IMG/VR virus record: IMGVR_UViG_3300025586_000032
Coordinates: 1-20,512 of that record
Direction: 5' to 3' (one strand)
DNA length: 20,512 nt
Origin: a virus
Numbering within the stretch: position 1 is the stretch's first letter; every line of letters starts with the position of its first letter. The notes under the pieces were generated by a model. The model was not told where the DNA came from and did no database searches. It was given only the letters and a program-made list of their open reading frames with translations. Position numbers and translations under genes: made by a program. Of the stretch, positions 1 through 6,734 are shown in pieces.

Positions 1-268
1 GGCTTTGGCCTATGGCGTTTTTCTTGTTTCTGCCGGTCTGTTGGATTAAATGGAGGGGTAAAGAGCCAAGGGGACCCGCAATCAGATTGACCGCATTCCA
101 AAAGGCTGAATAAGTGAGCGCGGTGTCTTCGTCAACGTGTTCACCGGATAGCGATTGAGATCCGGCCAAATTCCACAGGCTCGGATTCCAAGCTTTTTCA
201 TTTGTAAGCGATAAATTAAAGAGGATTTTTTTGATTTGCCCAAAGATCGTCAAACGCAGCCCACCCAT
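1..268 (-). CDS. Phage portal protein, N-terminal part (runs off the left edge)
   Basis: This reading frame is open from ATG at 268 to the window edge and gives about 89 residues. The portal is the dodecameric ring at the capsid vertex through which DNA is packaged and to which the terminase docks. The segment around residues 45-75 contains HVDEDTALTYSAFWNAVNLI followed by AGPLGSLPLHL, the typical N-terminal signature of HK97/lambda-type portals (ALT.SAFW..V.LIA...ASLPLHLY). A TAG lies five codons upstream of the ATG in frame, so this is the only ATG start; its ribosome site is weak. Its place downstream of TerL is the usual late-gene order, but here four small genes separate the two. The remainder of the protein is outside the window. 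The family call is strong; the exact start is moderately sure. Confidence 0.88.
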   Translation of the reverse strand, partial: MGGLRLTIFGQIKKILFNLSLTNEKAWNPSLWNLAGSQSLSGEHVDEDTALTYSAFWNAVNLIAGPLGSLPLHLIQQTGRNKKNAIGQS

Positions 269-352
269 TTTTGAAGGTTGCTATCAGGCTACATTATAGA
301 AAGACGAAATAGGAATTTGCAAGTAAAAAATGCTTTAGAAATCAAATAGTTA

Positions 353-392
353 GAACTGATATGAAAATTTATGAACTGATATGAAAATTTAT
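353..392. repeat. Perfect tandem duplication of a 20-bp unit
   Basis: Bases 353-372 and 373-392 are identical (unit GAACTGATATGAAAATTTAT) and a further GAA follows. The second copy contains the stop codon (389-391) of the GIY-YIG gene. The repeat lies just upstream of the portal gene. It looks like a slippage or insertion scar at the 3' end of a mobile gene; function unknown. Confidence 0.9.
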
Positions 393-769
393 GAAATCCT
401 TACGGACTGCCAATATCGCTTTAACGATTCACTCTTTTTAGCTCTTGTTTCATCTGAATCGCGGCGTCCCAGGGAATTCTTATTCCCCAGTTTCGCCAGA
501 CTGTTTTTCACCCTTTCTTTACAACTTACTTCTTCTCTGGATGAGCAATAATAGATTGGCTCAAATATAAAGTTATCCGTGCCATATTTTCGCATTGCGC
601 GGTAGAGTGCCATTTCCAAACCACCCCTTGCGTTGTTGATATGCTCTCTTTTTCGCCGTTTAATCGTATGTATAGTTTGGCCAATATAAATTTTCCCATT
701 TATAAGATTCGTTATCTTATAAACAATAAAATTCCCTTCTTTTTCAGGTGTTTTATCTGACATAATCAT
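389..769 (-). CDS. GIY-YIG endonuclease-like protein, internally shortened
   Basis: The N-terminus reads IVYKITNLINGKIYIGQT at about residues 15-32, the GIY-YIG nuclease signature, followed by RRKREHIN with the conserved Arg and His. The C-terminal 35 residues (GRRDSDETRAKKSESLK) resemble the NUMOD3 DNA-binding element of mobile endonucleases. Between them, the usual YWI...YN...GG stretch after the catalytic Glu region is missing: SCKER near residue 85 runs almost straight into the NUMOD3-like part. I read this as an internal deletion; I tried the other two frames at this point and they close at once, so it is not a simple frameshift. It may be inactive. It sits between the terminase and portal genes, a common site for freestanding homing endonucleases. 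The start may be ATG 769 or ATG 763 (MSDKT); neither has a clear ribosome site. Confidence 0.8.
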   Translation of the reverse strand: MIMSDKTPEKEGNFIVYKITNLINGKIYIGQTIHTIKRRKREHINNARGGLEMALYRAMRKYGTDNFIFEPIYYCSSREEVSCKERVKNSLAKLGNKNSLGRRDSDETRAKKSESLKRYWQSVRIS

Positions 770-774
770 ATGCT

Positions 775-803
775 ATTATTGACTTTTTTGATTAACATGT
801 CAA
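775..803 (-). promoter_or_regulatory. Sigma-70-like promoter for the GIY-YIG gene
   Basis: On the minus strand a consensus -35 (TTGACA, 803-798) is followed after 17 bp by AATAAT (780-775), a 5/6 match to the -10 box. The -35 overlaps the stop codon of the upstream HTH gene. The predicted start, about 768, falls on the first ATG of the GIY-YIG gene (769), so the message could be nearly leaderless. Confidence 0.65.
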
Positions 804-1051
804 GCCTTTTTTAATTTACTCGCTATATTTTTAGGAGCTGATAAAATAGAATCTCTTGTAATACGAATGACACCAATTATTTTTTTGGCCTCAAGATGCC
901 CATGCTCAATCCATAAACGAATACACCTATCAGTCACATCAAAATAACTTGCTACCTCATCTACCCGGAATAGGCTTTTCTGTGGCAATAAAGGATCATC
1001 AACTATATTCACTTTTTCCTCTATTTTCGCCTCATCTTCAGAGTTTTCCAT
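800..1051 (-). CDS. Small MerR/excisionase-type HTH protein (paralogue of the 1484-1834 gene)
   Basis: This 83-residue protein has a single recognisable unit, about residues 27-72: SLFRVDEVASYFDVTDRCIR followed by LWIEHGHLEAKKI and IRITRDSI. This is the pattern of the HTH_17/excisionase-like winged helix, in which a short HTH precedes a wing carrying the hydrophobic IRI motif. Such proteins bind DNA as excisionases or small transcription factors. The N-terminal 25 residues are acidic and the last 12 are Lys-rich. The block RLW.EHGHL is shared with the product of 1484-1834, so the two probably arose by duplication. The ribosome site GGGAG lies 8 bases before the ATG. It starts 4 bp after the preceding gene's stop, in one transcription unit. 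Its target is unknown. Confidence 0.72.
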   Translation of the reverse strand: MENSEDEAKIEEKVNIVDDPLLPQKSLFRVDEVASYFDVTDRCIRLWIEHGHLEAKKIIGVIRITRDSILSAPKNIASKLKKA

Positions 1052-1055
1052 GTAT

Positions 1056-1472
1056 TTACTCCCTTATCCATTCATTACCGTTCCATTTCTTGCCGTGAAG
1101 TCGCTGCATCACGAAGGCGAGCCATAGTTGTTCATAGGTCTCAAATTCTGGATTTTCTCCCTTGAGCCATTCCGTAAATTGTCGATGCAAATATGAAATT
1201 GATTCCCCATAGTTTTTATTTATCTGGGGTCTTACCATCTCCTGTAATTGGTCTTGCCTGGGTAGCCATATAATAACTGCGTCTTCTGGTAAATCGACAA
1301 CATCAACGAAAATATGTATCTCATCACATAGGAGTTCTATTCCAGAATCTTCATACCAACATTGACTGCCAGATATTAATTTAAAAAAATCCCCGTCTGA
1401 TTTACTTTGCACCCACCTATCTTGAATCTCCAGGCAATTACACATCTTGACGTATTCTTTTGATTGATCCAT
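1056..1472 (-). CDS. Hypothetical phage protein, 138 aa
   Basis: I do not recognise a catalytic domain. The protein is acidic and rich in Trp, Tyr and aromatic residues. The start contains KMCNCLEIQDRWVQSKSDGD, and a block IWLPRQDQLQEMV lies near residue 68. The C-terminal third has an amphipathic part ending in YEQLWLAFVMQRLHGKKW. No membrane segment or signal peptide is seen. A GGGGGAT ribosome site lies 7 bases before the ATG. It is sandwiched between two paralogous HTH genes with gaps of only 4 and 11 bp, suggesting one cassette. The compact, Trp-containing layout resembles small cytoplasmic phage accessory proteins, but no function can be assigned. Confidence 0.6.
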   Translation of the reverse strand: MDQSKEYVKMCNCLEIQDRWVQSKSDGDFFKLISGSQCWYEDSGIELLCDEIHIFVDVVDLPEDAVIIWLPRQDQLQEMVRPQINKNYGESISYLHRQFTEWLKGENPEFETYEQLWLAFVMQRLHGKKWNGNEWIRE

Positions 1473-1483
1473 ATTATATCCCC

Positions 1484-1834
1484 CTATCCCATAGGTCCGA
1501 CAATAAGCGGGCCGTGTTTGACTCTCAACATAGACGCTCTGGACACCCGAATAAACCCCACATCATTCGTCCCGGTCAAATGTCCATGCTCAAACCATAA
1601 CCGGGCGCATCGTTCGTCAACTCCCAAAAACTGCGCCGCTTCGTCAACGGAAAAGTATGGCCGGTCTTCAAGGCCAGAGTTGTCCTTTTCAGGTTCCTTC
1701 GGTACTGGTATAACATCAAGCAACTTCACGGTTTCGGATGGTCCGGGTGGTCCGGTAGAGTCAAACGCATCTTTTGCTTTCTCAATCGTGTTTTTTGCCC
1801 TTTTCTTGTTCTTTGAGCCTCTTGGTCTTGCCAT
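1484..1834 (-). CDS. Small HTH protein with basic N-terminus (paralogue of the 800-1051 gene)
   Basis: This 116-residue protein has a basic, disordered-looking start (MARPRGSKNKKRAK), a Pro-rich linker, and a C-terminal HTH from about residue 65: PYFSVDEAAQFLGVDERCAR, then LWFEHGHLTGTNDV and IRVSRASML. The same unit occurs in the 83-aa protein encoded at 800-1051. It belongs to the excisionase/MerR-like HTH group and should bind DNA. The start is supported by AAAGGAGGGACCA before the ATG. It follows the TerL stop by 62 bp. Its codon use is richer in G and C than that of the 83-aa paralogue, so the two copies do not look like a very recent duplication. Confidence 0.72.
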   Translation of the reverse strand: MARPRGSKNKKRAKNTIEKAKDAFDSTGPPGPSETVKLLDVIPVPKEPEKDNSGLEDRPYFSVDEAAQFLGVDERCARLWFEHGHLTGTNDVGFIRVSRASMLRVKHGPLIVGPMG

Positions 1835-1896
1835 TGGTCCCTCCTTTTAAGATTGGTTTTTTCTACGCAATTATTTTATTAAATAATCTCATCTTA

Positions 1897-3771
1897 TTAC
1901 ATTGCCATCCTGGCAACGATCTCCGAAGTCGACAACCCTTCATAAATTGATTTTCCAGGTCCCCCTCCTCTTAAAATTCCATCTAAGCCCAAAAGTAAGC
2001 CTACAATTCCATCTATTTTGCCCTGAGAAGTTGCTTTATTCGGAGATTTACCTCCGCCTGTTGGGTTTATTTTGACAGAAACGTTGTCCGCCATCCATCT
2101 CAGAATTTTATTGCCCCCATGATTCAATTTCCTCATAAGTAATAAGGTCTCCAGCCTTTGACATGGCATATTCATTGACACCCAGCCCATACCAACTGCC
2201 GCAACCATCGGATCTTTTTCAGTCCCCCCCAACTCCTCATCAAGTTTCCGTGCAAACGTGTATCCCTGGAATCCCCGGTCGATACCGATCCGCTGAATGT
2301 TGAACTTTTTGCTATCCTCCACGATATAGGCACGAATCACGTCCTCATCTATCGCGTCGCCCTCTGTAGTAAATAAACATCCCTGTTTTTTCCAGCCCTG
2401 ATATTGCTCCCTATATTTGTTTTTCGTGTCATAGAGGCGTGCCTCCGGGCACCATGTGCGAATCAGGACATCTATCAAGTCGGGATCATCTTCATCCGGG
2501 AATAACTGCACCCAAACTGTTAAGTCGCTTACCGATGATAAATCTATCCCCCCAAATGACATCCGACCTAAACAGGATTCTTCTGTAACTGGTCTGATAT
2601 TATTTTGATCCCATAATGCCAAATCTAACCATCTATTTTCTTGTTGAGTCCAGATATTTAGGCGTTTCGTTAAGAAGTTGTTTTGAGCAGACGGCATCTG
2701 CTTTGCAATTCGGCATTTATCCCGCATGTCCTCAATTTTGGTCATGTATCCCTGTATCGGGTGGCCGTCTTTGTCAATCCCAAATCGTTTACCACTTTCT
2801 GTAATTCCGACAATCCCCGGCGCCGCCTTTACCCAAGTGTCTTCATCAGTCCAGTCATCCTCATATTGTTCATTTCCCTGGAGGTCGTCTTTCTTTTCCT
2901 TCAGATTCGGCCAATCCTTCTTAGTGTCAAGGGTATAGATAATCCCAAAAAATGAGTCATCCTGGATTGTACCTTTCAAGATTTGGGTTAAATATTCCCG
3001 GGTCTCGTAGCAAATCCCGGTTTGGTTAAAACCCGCTGTTGTGATTATCAAAATCATTGGTTGTGACCTTGCACCTATCGAATCGGCCAGAAGATCATGA
3101 ACCTCTCTTGTCGGGTGAGCGTGTAATTCGTCAAGGCTGGCAAAGTGAGTGTCAAGACCATCAAGAGATTTAGCATCGCTTGACAGCGGTTCACACTTTG
3201 AGTTAGTGCCTAAAATAGAAAGGTTGTGTTTAAAATATGTGATATACTTTGCGAAGTCTGATTTTTTTGTAAGATTCTGGATATTGGTCCATACAAGTTT
3301 GGCCTGATCTCTGGTAACTGCAGCAGAATATATCTCAGCGCCTTCCTCTCCATCAGCTATAAAGAAATAAGACGCAAGACCTCCAGCGTATGTCGTTTTA
3401 CTGGCCTTTCGTGCGACCTCTATGTAAGCCTTCCTGAAGCGCCGCGACCTATCTTCTTGATACCACCCCATCAAACACCATGTGATAAAGGTAAAGTGCG
3501 GCGATAAAATGAACTCTTTCCCTTGATATTCCTTACCTTTCCATAATTTCAAATAAGAAAAGAATTTTACTGCAAGACCTGCTTTTTCACGATCAAAATA
3601 TAAACCTCTTTCATTGCGCGTTTTCCATGTCTTATGCTTCTTTGGTTTCTCATCATAGTGACGATTCACCGCCATTTTTACAAATCGACACGAAAGGATC
3701 TTCCCAGATCGAACGCCTTTAATATATACATCAACTATTTTTTCTATTGCCTTTATTTCTGATGGGTCCAT
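1897..3771 (-). CDS. terL: Terminase large subunit (TerL), HK97/Terminase_1 type
   Basis: This 624-residue protein is the ATP-driven motor and headful or end-cutting nuclease that packages phage DNA through the portal. The ATPase half has a Walker A-like element at about 119-127 (VARKASKTT), Walker B with catalytic Glu at 206-217 (THFASLDELHAH), and the coupling motif IITTAG near 242-247. The nuclease half shows the RNase H-like acidic residues: D410 in FGGIDLSS, D498 in GIDRG, and the late Asp in KIDGIVGLLLG near 587. Length and order are normal for the family. The Walker A is atypical (RKASKTT rather than RKNGKST), which is known in this family. The ATG directly follows the TerS stop (TAAATG), implying translational coupling. 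Confidence 0.97.
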   Translation of the reverse strand: MDPSEIKAIEKIVDVYIKGVRSGKILSCRFVKMAVNRHYDEKPKKHKTWKTRNERGLYFDREKAGLAVKFFSYLKLWKGKEYQGKEFILSPHFTFITWCLMGWYQEDRSRRFRKAYIEVARKASKTTYAGGLASYFFIADGEEGAEIYSAAVTRDQAKLVWTNIQNLTKKSDFAKYITYFKHNLSILGTNSKCEPLSSDAKSLDGLDTHFASLDELHAHPTREVHDLLADSIGARSQPMILIITTAGFNQTGICYETREYLTQILKGTIQDDSFFGIIYTLDTKKDWPNLKEKKDDLQGNEQYEDDWTDEDTWVKAAPGIVGITESGKRFGIDKDGHPIQGYMTKIEDMRDKCRIAKQMPSAQNNFLTKRLNIWTQQENRWLDLALWDQNNIRPVTEESCLGRMSFGGIDLSSVSDLTVWVQLFPDEDDPDLIDVLIRTWCPEARLYDTKNKYREQYQGWKKQGCLFTTEGDAIDEDVIRAYIVEDSKKFNIQRIGIDRGFQGYTFARKLDEELGGTEKDPMVAAVGMGWVSMNMPCQRLETLLLMRKLNHGGNKILRWMADNVSVKINPTGGGKSPNKATSQGKIDGIVGLLLGLDGILRGGGPGKSIYEGLSTSEIVARMAM

Positions 3772-4245
3772 TTATTTTCTTGTCTGCCTTAAGAACTCAT
3801 CCGCTGCATCGAGTTGTTTCGGCTTCTCAACCTTCAGGCTGGCCCTGCTCGATGGACTAAGCCCAAGCAACACCGCCGCCTGCATCATACGCTGGTAGGC
3901 TTCCCTGGCTACTCTCAAGTATGGATTAAGGCCAGGAGTACCGTCTGTCTTCTTATAGACCATGCCCATCTTCTGAACTTCCTTGGTCGCCTTCCCCCAC
4001 TGGCTGAACGAATCGCAGTACCCGGCAAACACCGCCATGTCAAGCTCGGTCATTAATCCGACCGATTGCAGGATGTCCCCGCACCGCTTCCACTCCTTTC
4101 GCGCTTCCTTGTCTAAGTGATCCGGGATGTCCGGCATACTCTCCGGGGGTTGGGGCTCCTGGTCGCGGGGTTTCTTGTGGGTGTGTTTCGTGCCACCTCG
4201 AAGATTTACGATTTTACTGGGAATTGCCTTCCTACCCTTGGCCAT
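3772..4245 (-). CDS. terS: Terminase small subunit (TerS), P27 family
   Basis: This 157-residue protein recognises the phage DNA and hands it to TerL. It has the P27 family layout: a basic N-terminus (MAKGRKAIPSKIVNLRGGT), a Pro-rich stretch, then IPDHLDKEARKEWKRCGDIL, GLMTELDMAVFAGYCDSF and a Gly/Asn-Pro element (GLNPYLRVAREAYQRM) with a late LLGLSPSSRASL. The ribosome site AAAGGAGGTAAATC is near-perfect and fixes the start. A consensus promoter lies just upstream (4265-4293). It is immediately followed by TerL with no gap. The neighbour pair makes the call firm. Confidence 0.95.
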   Translation of the reverse strand: MAKGRKAIPSKIVNLRGGTKHTHKKPRDQEPQPPESMPDIPDHLDKEARKEWKRCGDILQSVGLMTELDMAVFAGYCDSFSQWGKATKEVQKMGMVYKKTDGTPGLNPYLRVAREAYQRMMQAAVLLGLSPSSRASLKVEKPKQLDAADEFLRQTRK

Positions 4246-4264
4246 GATTTACCTCCTTTAGTTT

Positions 4265-4293
4265 ATGTTACTCTGATTTAAATAGAATGTCAA
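4265..4293 (-). promoter_or_regulatory. Sigma-70-like promoter for the terminase genes
   Basis: On the minus strand TTGACA (4293-4288) is followed after 17 bp by TAACAT (4270-4265), a 4/6 match to the -10 box. The expected start near 4258 would leave a short leader holding the strong ribosome site of TerS. It may drive TerS, TerL and the genes down to 800. Confidence 0.65.
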
Positions 4294-4374
4294 GTACCCT
4301 TCGATTACTGAATGGTATTCGGAAGATTAATGGGAATTATTTTAACTTATTTGTGCTTATCGTGTCGATTTCTC

Positions 4375-4403
4375 TTGACTTCAAATATCACATATGTTAG
4401 GGT
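4375..4403 (+). promoter_or_regulatory. Possible promoter for the plus-strand SLOG gene
   Basis: TTGACT (4375-4380) lies 17 bp before TAGGGT (4398-4403), a poor -10 with 3 of 6 matches. If used, the transcript would start at about the ATG (4411). The gene is the only one on this strand, so it needs its own promoter, but this assignment is weak. Confidence 0.35.
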
Positions 4404-4410
4404 TTTTATT

Positions 4411-4761
4411 ATGAAAATAGCAATTACAGGTTCACGGAAATTTACAGATTACAACCGCTTTTGCCAAGTGTTAGACAGTTTAGCGCCCACGGAATTTGTA
4501 TCGGGAGGCGCTAAAGGTGCTGACACCCTGGCTGAACGATATGCAGATGAACATAACTTACCCAAAAAGATATTCCTTCCAAAATTCAAAACCGACAAAG
4601 CTACCCCCTACCATCCCCGGTGGTACCATATCAGGAACCGCTCCATTGTGGATTATTCGGATATAGTGGTGGCCTTCTGGGATGGTGTTAGCGGGGGGAC
4701 AAAAAATACCATCGATTATGCCAATAAGGTAAATAAGCGCATCCTGATTATTCACTTTTAG
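4411..4761 (+). CDS. Stand-alone SLOG-fold protein (YspA/DUF2493-like)
   Basis: From ATG 4411 the product has 116 residues. It opens with MKIAITGSRKF, then FVSGGAKGADTLAERYAD, YHPRWYHIRNRSIVDYSD and VAFWDGVSGGTKNTIDYA. These are the marks of the SLOG superfamily, a Rossmann-like fold binding nucleotides or nucleotide-derived ligands, as in YspA-like proteins and related to DprA and LOG. I start at 4411 rather than the longer frame from 4312 because the homologous part begins exactly at MKIAITGSR. It is the only plus-strand gene and converges on the next minus-strand gene with a 14-bp overlap of stop ends, so it looks like an independently acquired moron. Its domain resembles residues 106-218 of the fusion protein encoded at 5112-6080. 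Ligand unknown. Confidence 0.85.
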   Translation: MKIAITGSRKFTDYNRFCQVLDSLAPTEFVSGGAKGADTLAERYADEHNLPKKIFLPKFKTDKATPYHPRWYHIRNRSIVDYSDIVVAFWDGVSGGTKNTIDYANKVNKRILIIHF

Positions 4762-5131
4762 CCTCCCAGCCTTCCACAGTATCGGCCTTCCATTCGTTTA
4801 ACTTTGGTGACTGGGGTTTTCCATACTTTTCAGGGTTCATCTTCTCCAGTAACCATTTAGCTCCAGATGCCCCGCCTTCCGCCGATAATCGCTGCAAGGC
4901 AATTACCTCAGCATGTGCTAAACTTGAACGGATCCCTTCAAACAAATCTTGATAAATATCCTTGTTGTTTGCTTCATAGGAAACCGCTGCTTTTTCCTGC
5001 CATTCAATAGCCTTTCTCTCGGTAATACCGCACGCCGCCGATGCAAGGATAAAATCAGCACCTACGCGCATGTACCCTGTGATTTGGTCAATGATATCAC
5101 TGTTTGGGTCTTCATCGCTGTATTTTTCCAT
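4748..5131 (-). CDS. Terminase-small-subunit-like or HTH DNA-binding protein, 127 aa
   Basis: The protein starting MEKYSDEDPN has a helical N-terminal part with GADFILASAACGITERKAIE, like the HTH of many terminase small subunits, followed by a long helical region and the motif AKWLLEKMNPEKYGK. That A.WLLER..PE.YG ending is common in TerS-like proteins that sit near TerL. I choose ATG 5131 over the longer frame from 5206 because a run of G (AGGGGGG) lies just upstream as ribosome site and the longer version would overlap the preceding gene by 95 bp; at 5131 the overlap is 20 bp. A separate P27-type TerS is present at 3772-4245, so this would be a second DNA-recognition protein or a regulator. 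Moderately sure of the family, unsure of the role. Confidence 0.65.
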   Translation of the reverse strand: MEKYSDEDPNSDIIDQITGYMRVGADFILASAACGITERKAIEWQEKAAVSYEANNKDIYQDLFEGIRSSLAHAEVIALQRLSAEGGASGAKWLLEKMNPEKYGKPQSPKLNEWKADTVEGWEAKSE

Positions 5132-6080
5132 GTACCCCCCTGTGGCAATTATCGCATAACGTTTGGCCGTTGCTGACATCCAGGGCCAATACGCTATTCT
5201 CGGCATAAGGTATTAAGTGATGAACGCATAGGCCTTCCGTTATGTTACAAAAAACGCATCTTGATTTATCCCGCTCCAGAACAGCTTTTAGGAAACGCTT
5301 ATACTCTGGGCTTCTCCTAACATCTTCAGGTAATGATTTTTCATACTGATCCTCAAGTAGGTTTATGGTAAAATCCTTTGTGTCCACCTTTTCTATACCC
5401 GCAATTTCCAATTTATCGCCTTCTGTCTTATAATAAGTGAATGGAATGCCCATTTTCTTAGCCAGCGCCATTTCATTGACTGTGCCCTGGCTAATTCCAT
5501 CATGTAGAAAGATTGCATATTCGCTGTCTTCAAGGACAGCTACAGACCGCCAATGGAATTGACCTTTTAAGCGATGGTGCTGTAAGTGGTGGAGCTTCAG
5601 GGCCAGGCCGTTACCCTTTGATAGCCGCCGGACATAATCACATACGCCGCCAGGTTCACCGTGTGTGACAACCGTGTCTGGGGTGTGTTTTTCAAATTCC
5701 GCCAAAATAACAGTCTTGCATTGCTGGAGAGTGAGAGACCTTGACCCATGAAAAGATATGCGGGTGTGCCTTGTGATGTGAACCACTGGGATACCACGAC
5801 TCTCTGCCCTCACAACTTCGCCCTTAATCCCTTTTGATGCTTCCCACCCGTCGAGACATAAAATACGTAACTCATCACACGCATCCACCATCTTTATTCC
5901 ATGTGATAGCCAGTAGCCTTCTTTAGTTTTTCTGGTTTTGAAATGCTCTGAATACAAAAGCGGGGAATAAAACGGGATACCCTTATTGAATAATCGTTCA
6001 CTGTACTCTATGGCCTTCCGTCTCCGGTAATTCCTGATAGATTCATCGTTATCCCAGAATGGCGCCGCTATATAAATCAC
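5112..6080 (-). CDS. Three-domain fusion: DUF1937/deoxyribosyltransferase-like, SLOG-like, HNH
   Basis: This 322-residue protein has three parts. Residues 1-102 (MIYIAAPFWD, FYSPLLYSEHF, GIKGEVVRAESRGIPV) resemble the DUF1937/nucleoside 2-deoxyribosyltransferase-like fold; the Glu in GEVVRAE near 88 is where the catalytic Glu of such enzymes lies. Residues 106-218 (ISFHGSRSL, VVTHGEPGGVCDYV, FHWRSVAVLEDSEYAIFLHD) look SLOG-like and match the stand-alone protein encoded at 4411-4761. Residues 256-320 form an HNH nuclease-type zinc module: CVFC, VHHLIPY, then LCDNCHRGVHG. A good ribosome site (AAAGGATCC) fixes the start. A link of nucleotide-processing or -sensing to DNA cleavage is inference. 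The fusion could also reflect an HNH element joined by insertion. Confidence 0.8.
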   Translation of the reverse strand: MIYIAAPFWDNDESIRNYRRRKAIEYSERLFNKGIPFYSPLLYSEHFKTRKTKEGYWLSHGIKMVDACDELRILCLDGWEASKGIKGEVVRAESRGIPVVHITRHTRISFHGSRSLTLQQCKTVILAEFEKHTPDTVVTHGEPGGVCDYVRRLSKGNGLALKLHHLQHHRLKGQFHWRSVAVLEDSEYAIFLHDGISQGTVNEMALAKKMGIPFTYYKTEGDKLEIAGIEKVDTKDFTINLLEDQYEKSLPEDVRRSPEYKRFLKAVLERDKSRCVFCNITEGLCVHHLIPYAENSVLALDVSNGQTLCDNCHRGVHGKIQR

Positions 6081-6419
6081 GTTTGGATCCTTTCAGTGTC
6101 CGATTGGGTTCCGTCCCAGGGTTGGCCCCAGGTTGGTTCGGTTTCCATTTATGGTTGCCTCTTTGACTTTCTTCGTTATGACTTTGACCATTTTGTTCTA
6201 ATTCTCCGTTTTAGGGTTTTTCCCAAAAAGTCGGGTATACGTTTGCCCCTAACCACGCGGTTGGCTAACGGTTCGGTTTTACCATTTTACCCTACCCCAG
6301 TTAGCCTGAACCTACACCAAACAATGGCAGTTGACCTAATTCGTTATTGTTTGACTTCCAACCATTACATTGCCTACAAGCGCACTGAACGTTGGAATAT
6401 AAATGTGGCCCTTGTATCG
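6081..6419. other. Gene-free stretch with scattered GGTT and TTGAC motifs
   Basis: No convincing gene is seen on either strand over these 339 bp. GGTT recurs at 6107, 6120, 6131, 6135, 6140, 6153, 6259, 6270 and 6275. A loose direct repeat (TTGAC, then TTCGTTAT, then TTTGAC) occurs at 6163-6188 and 6331-6355. GGCTAAC (6263-6269) and GTTAGCC (6300-6306) could pair. It is upstream of the fusion gene and may be its control region or decayed DNA. Confidence 0.4.
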
Positions 6420-6650
6420 CTATACTTCGCAAATAGCTCTCGCTTGAATCTCTTGAGTGCTTCGTACTCTTTTCAATTCAATCACAAAGTCGATAAATCT
6501 TTTAGTGTCCTCAAAACAGCACTTTTTACAGACCGTCCGTCCGTCTTCCAACTGCCATCCATCTGGTGGTCCGTCATCATAACCAATTGGCGTTCCGCAA
6601 TCTGCACAAGTTTGAATGTCAACAATATCGGCAAGGTTAATTTTTATCAT
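6420..6650 (-). CDS. Small zinc-finger protein, 76 aa
   Basis: The protein begins MIKINLADIV and carries one treble-clef-like zinc site: CADCG at about 15-19 and CKKC near 41-44, spaced by GWQLEDGRTV. The C-terminal 30 residues form a basic helix. No catalytic residues are visible; zinc-dependent DNA or protein binding is the natural guess. The ribosome site (GGAGGGGAGA) lies inside the 53-bp repeat at 6650-6702, which is a copy of the end of the 73-aa gene, so this gene was probably directly downstream of that gene before the intervening gene inserted. Confidence 0.65.
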   Translation of the reverse strand: MIKINLADIVDIQTCADCGTPIGYDDGPPDGWQLEDGRTVCKKCCFEDTKRFIDFVIELKRVRSTQEIQARAICEV

Positions 6651-6702
6651 TCTCCCCTCCTCACATCTTCAGTCCATCTTTGATTAATTGCAGGGCTTGG
6701 GG
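6650..6702. repeat. 53-bp perfect direct repeat, copy 1
   Basis: Identical to 7263-7315. It is a stranded copy of the last 13 or so codons, stop and downstream ribosome site of the 73-aa gene, and it now directly precedes the 76-aa zinc-finger gene, giving it its ribosome site. Confidence 0.97.
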
Positions 6703-6734
6703 TTCTTCTCTGTCTGTTCCCTATCCAAACATCC

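Noticed and set aside
2616-2955. Plus-strand frames opposite terL
   Set aside because: They are antisense shadows of a clear terminase gene.
4312-4410. N-terminal extension of the SLOG protein to 4312
   Set aside because: The conserved domain begins at 4411, and the extension overlaps the promoter region.
6096-6683. 195-aa plus-strand open frame
   Set aside because: It covers a gene-free stretch and the antisense of the zinc-finger gene, lacks a ribosome site, and its composition is not protein-like.
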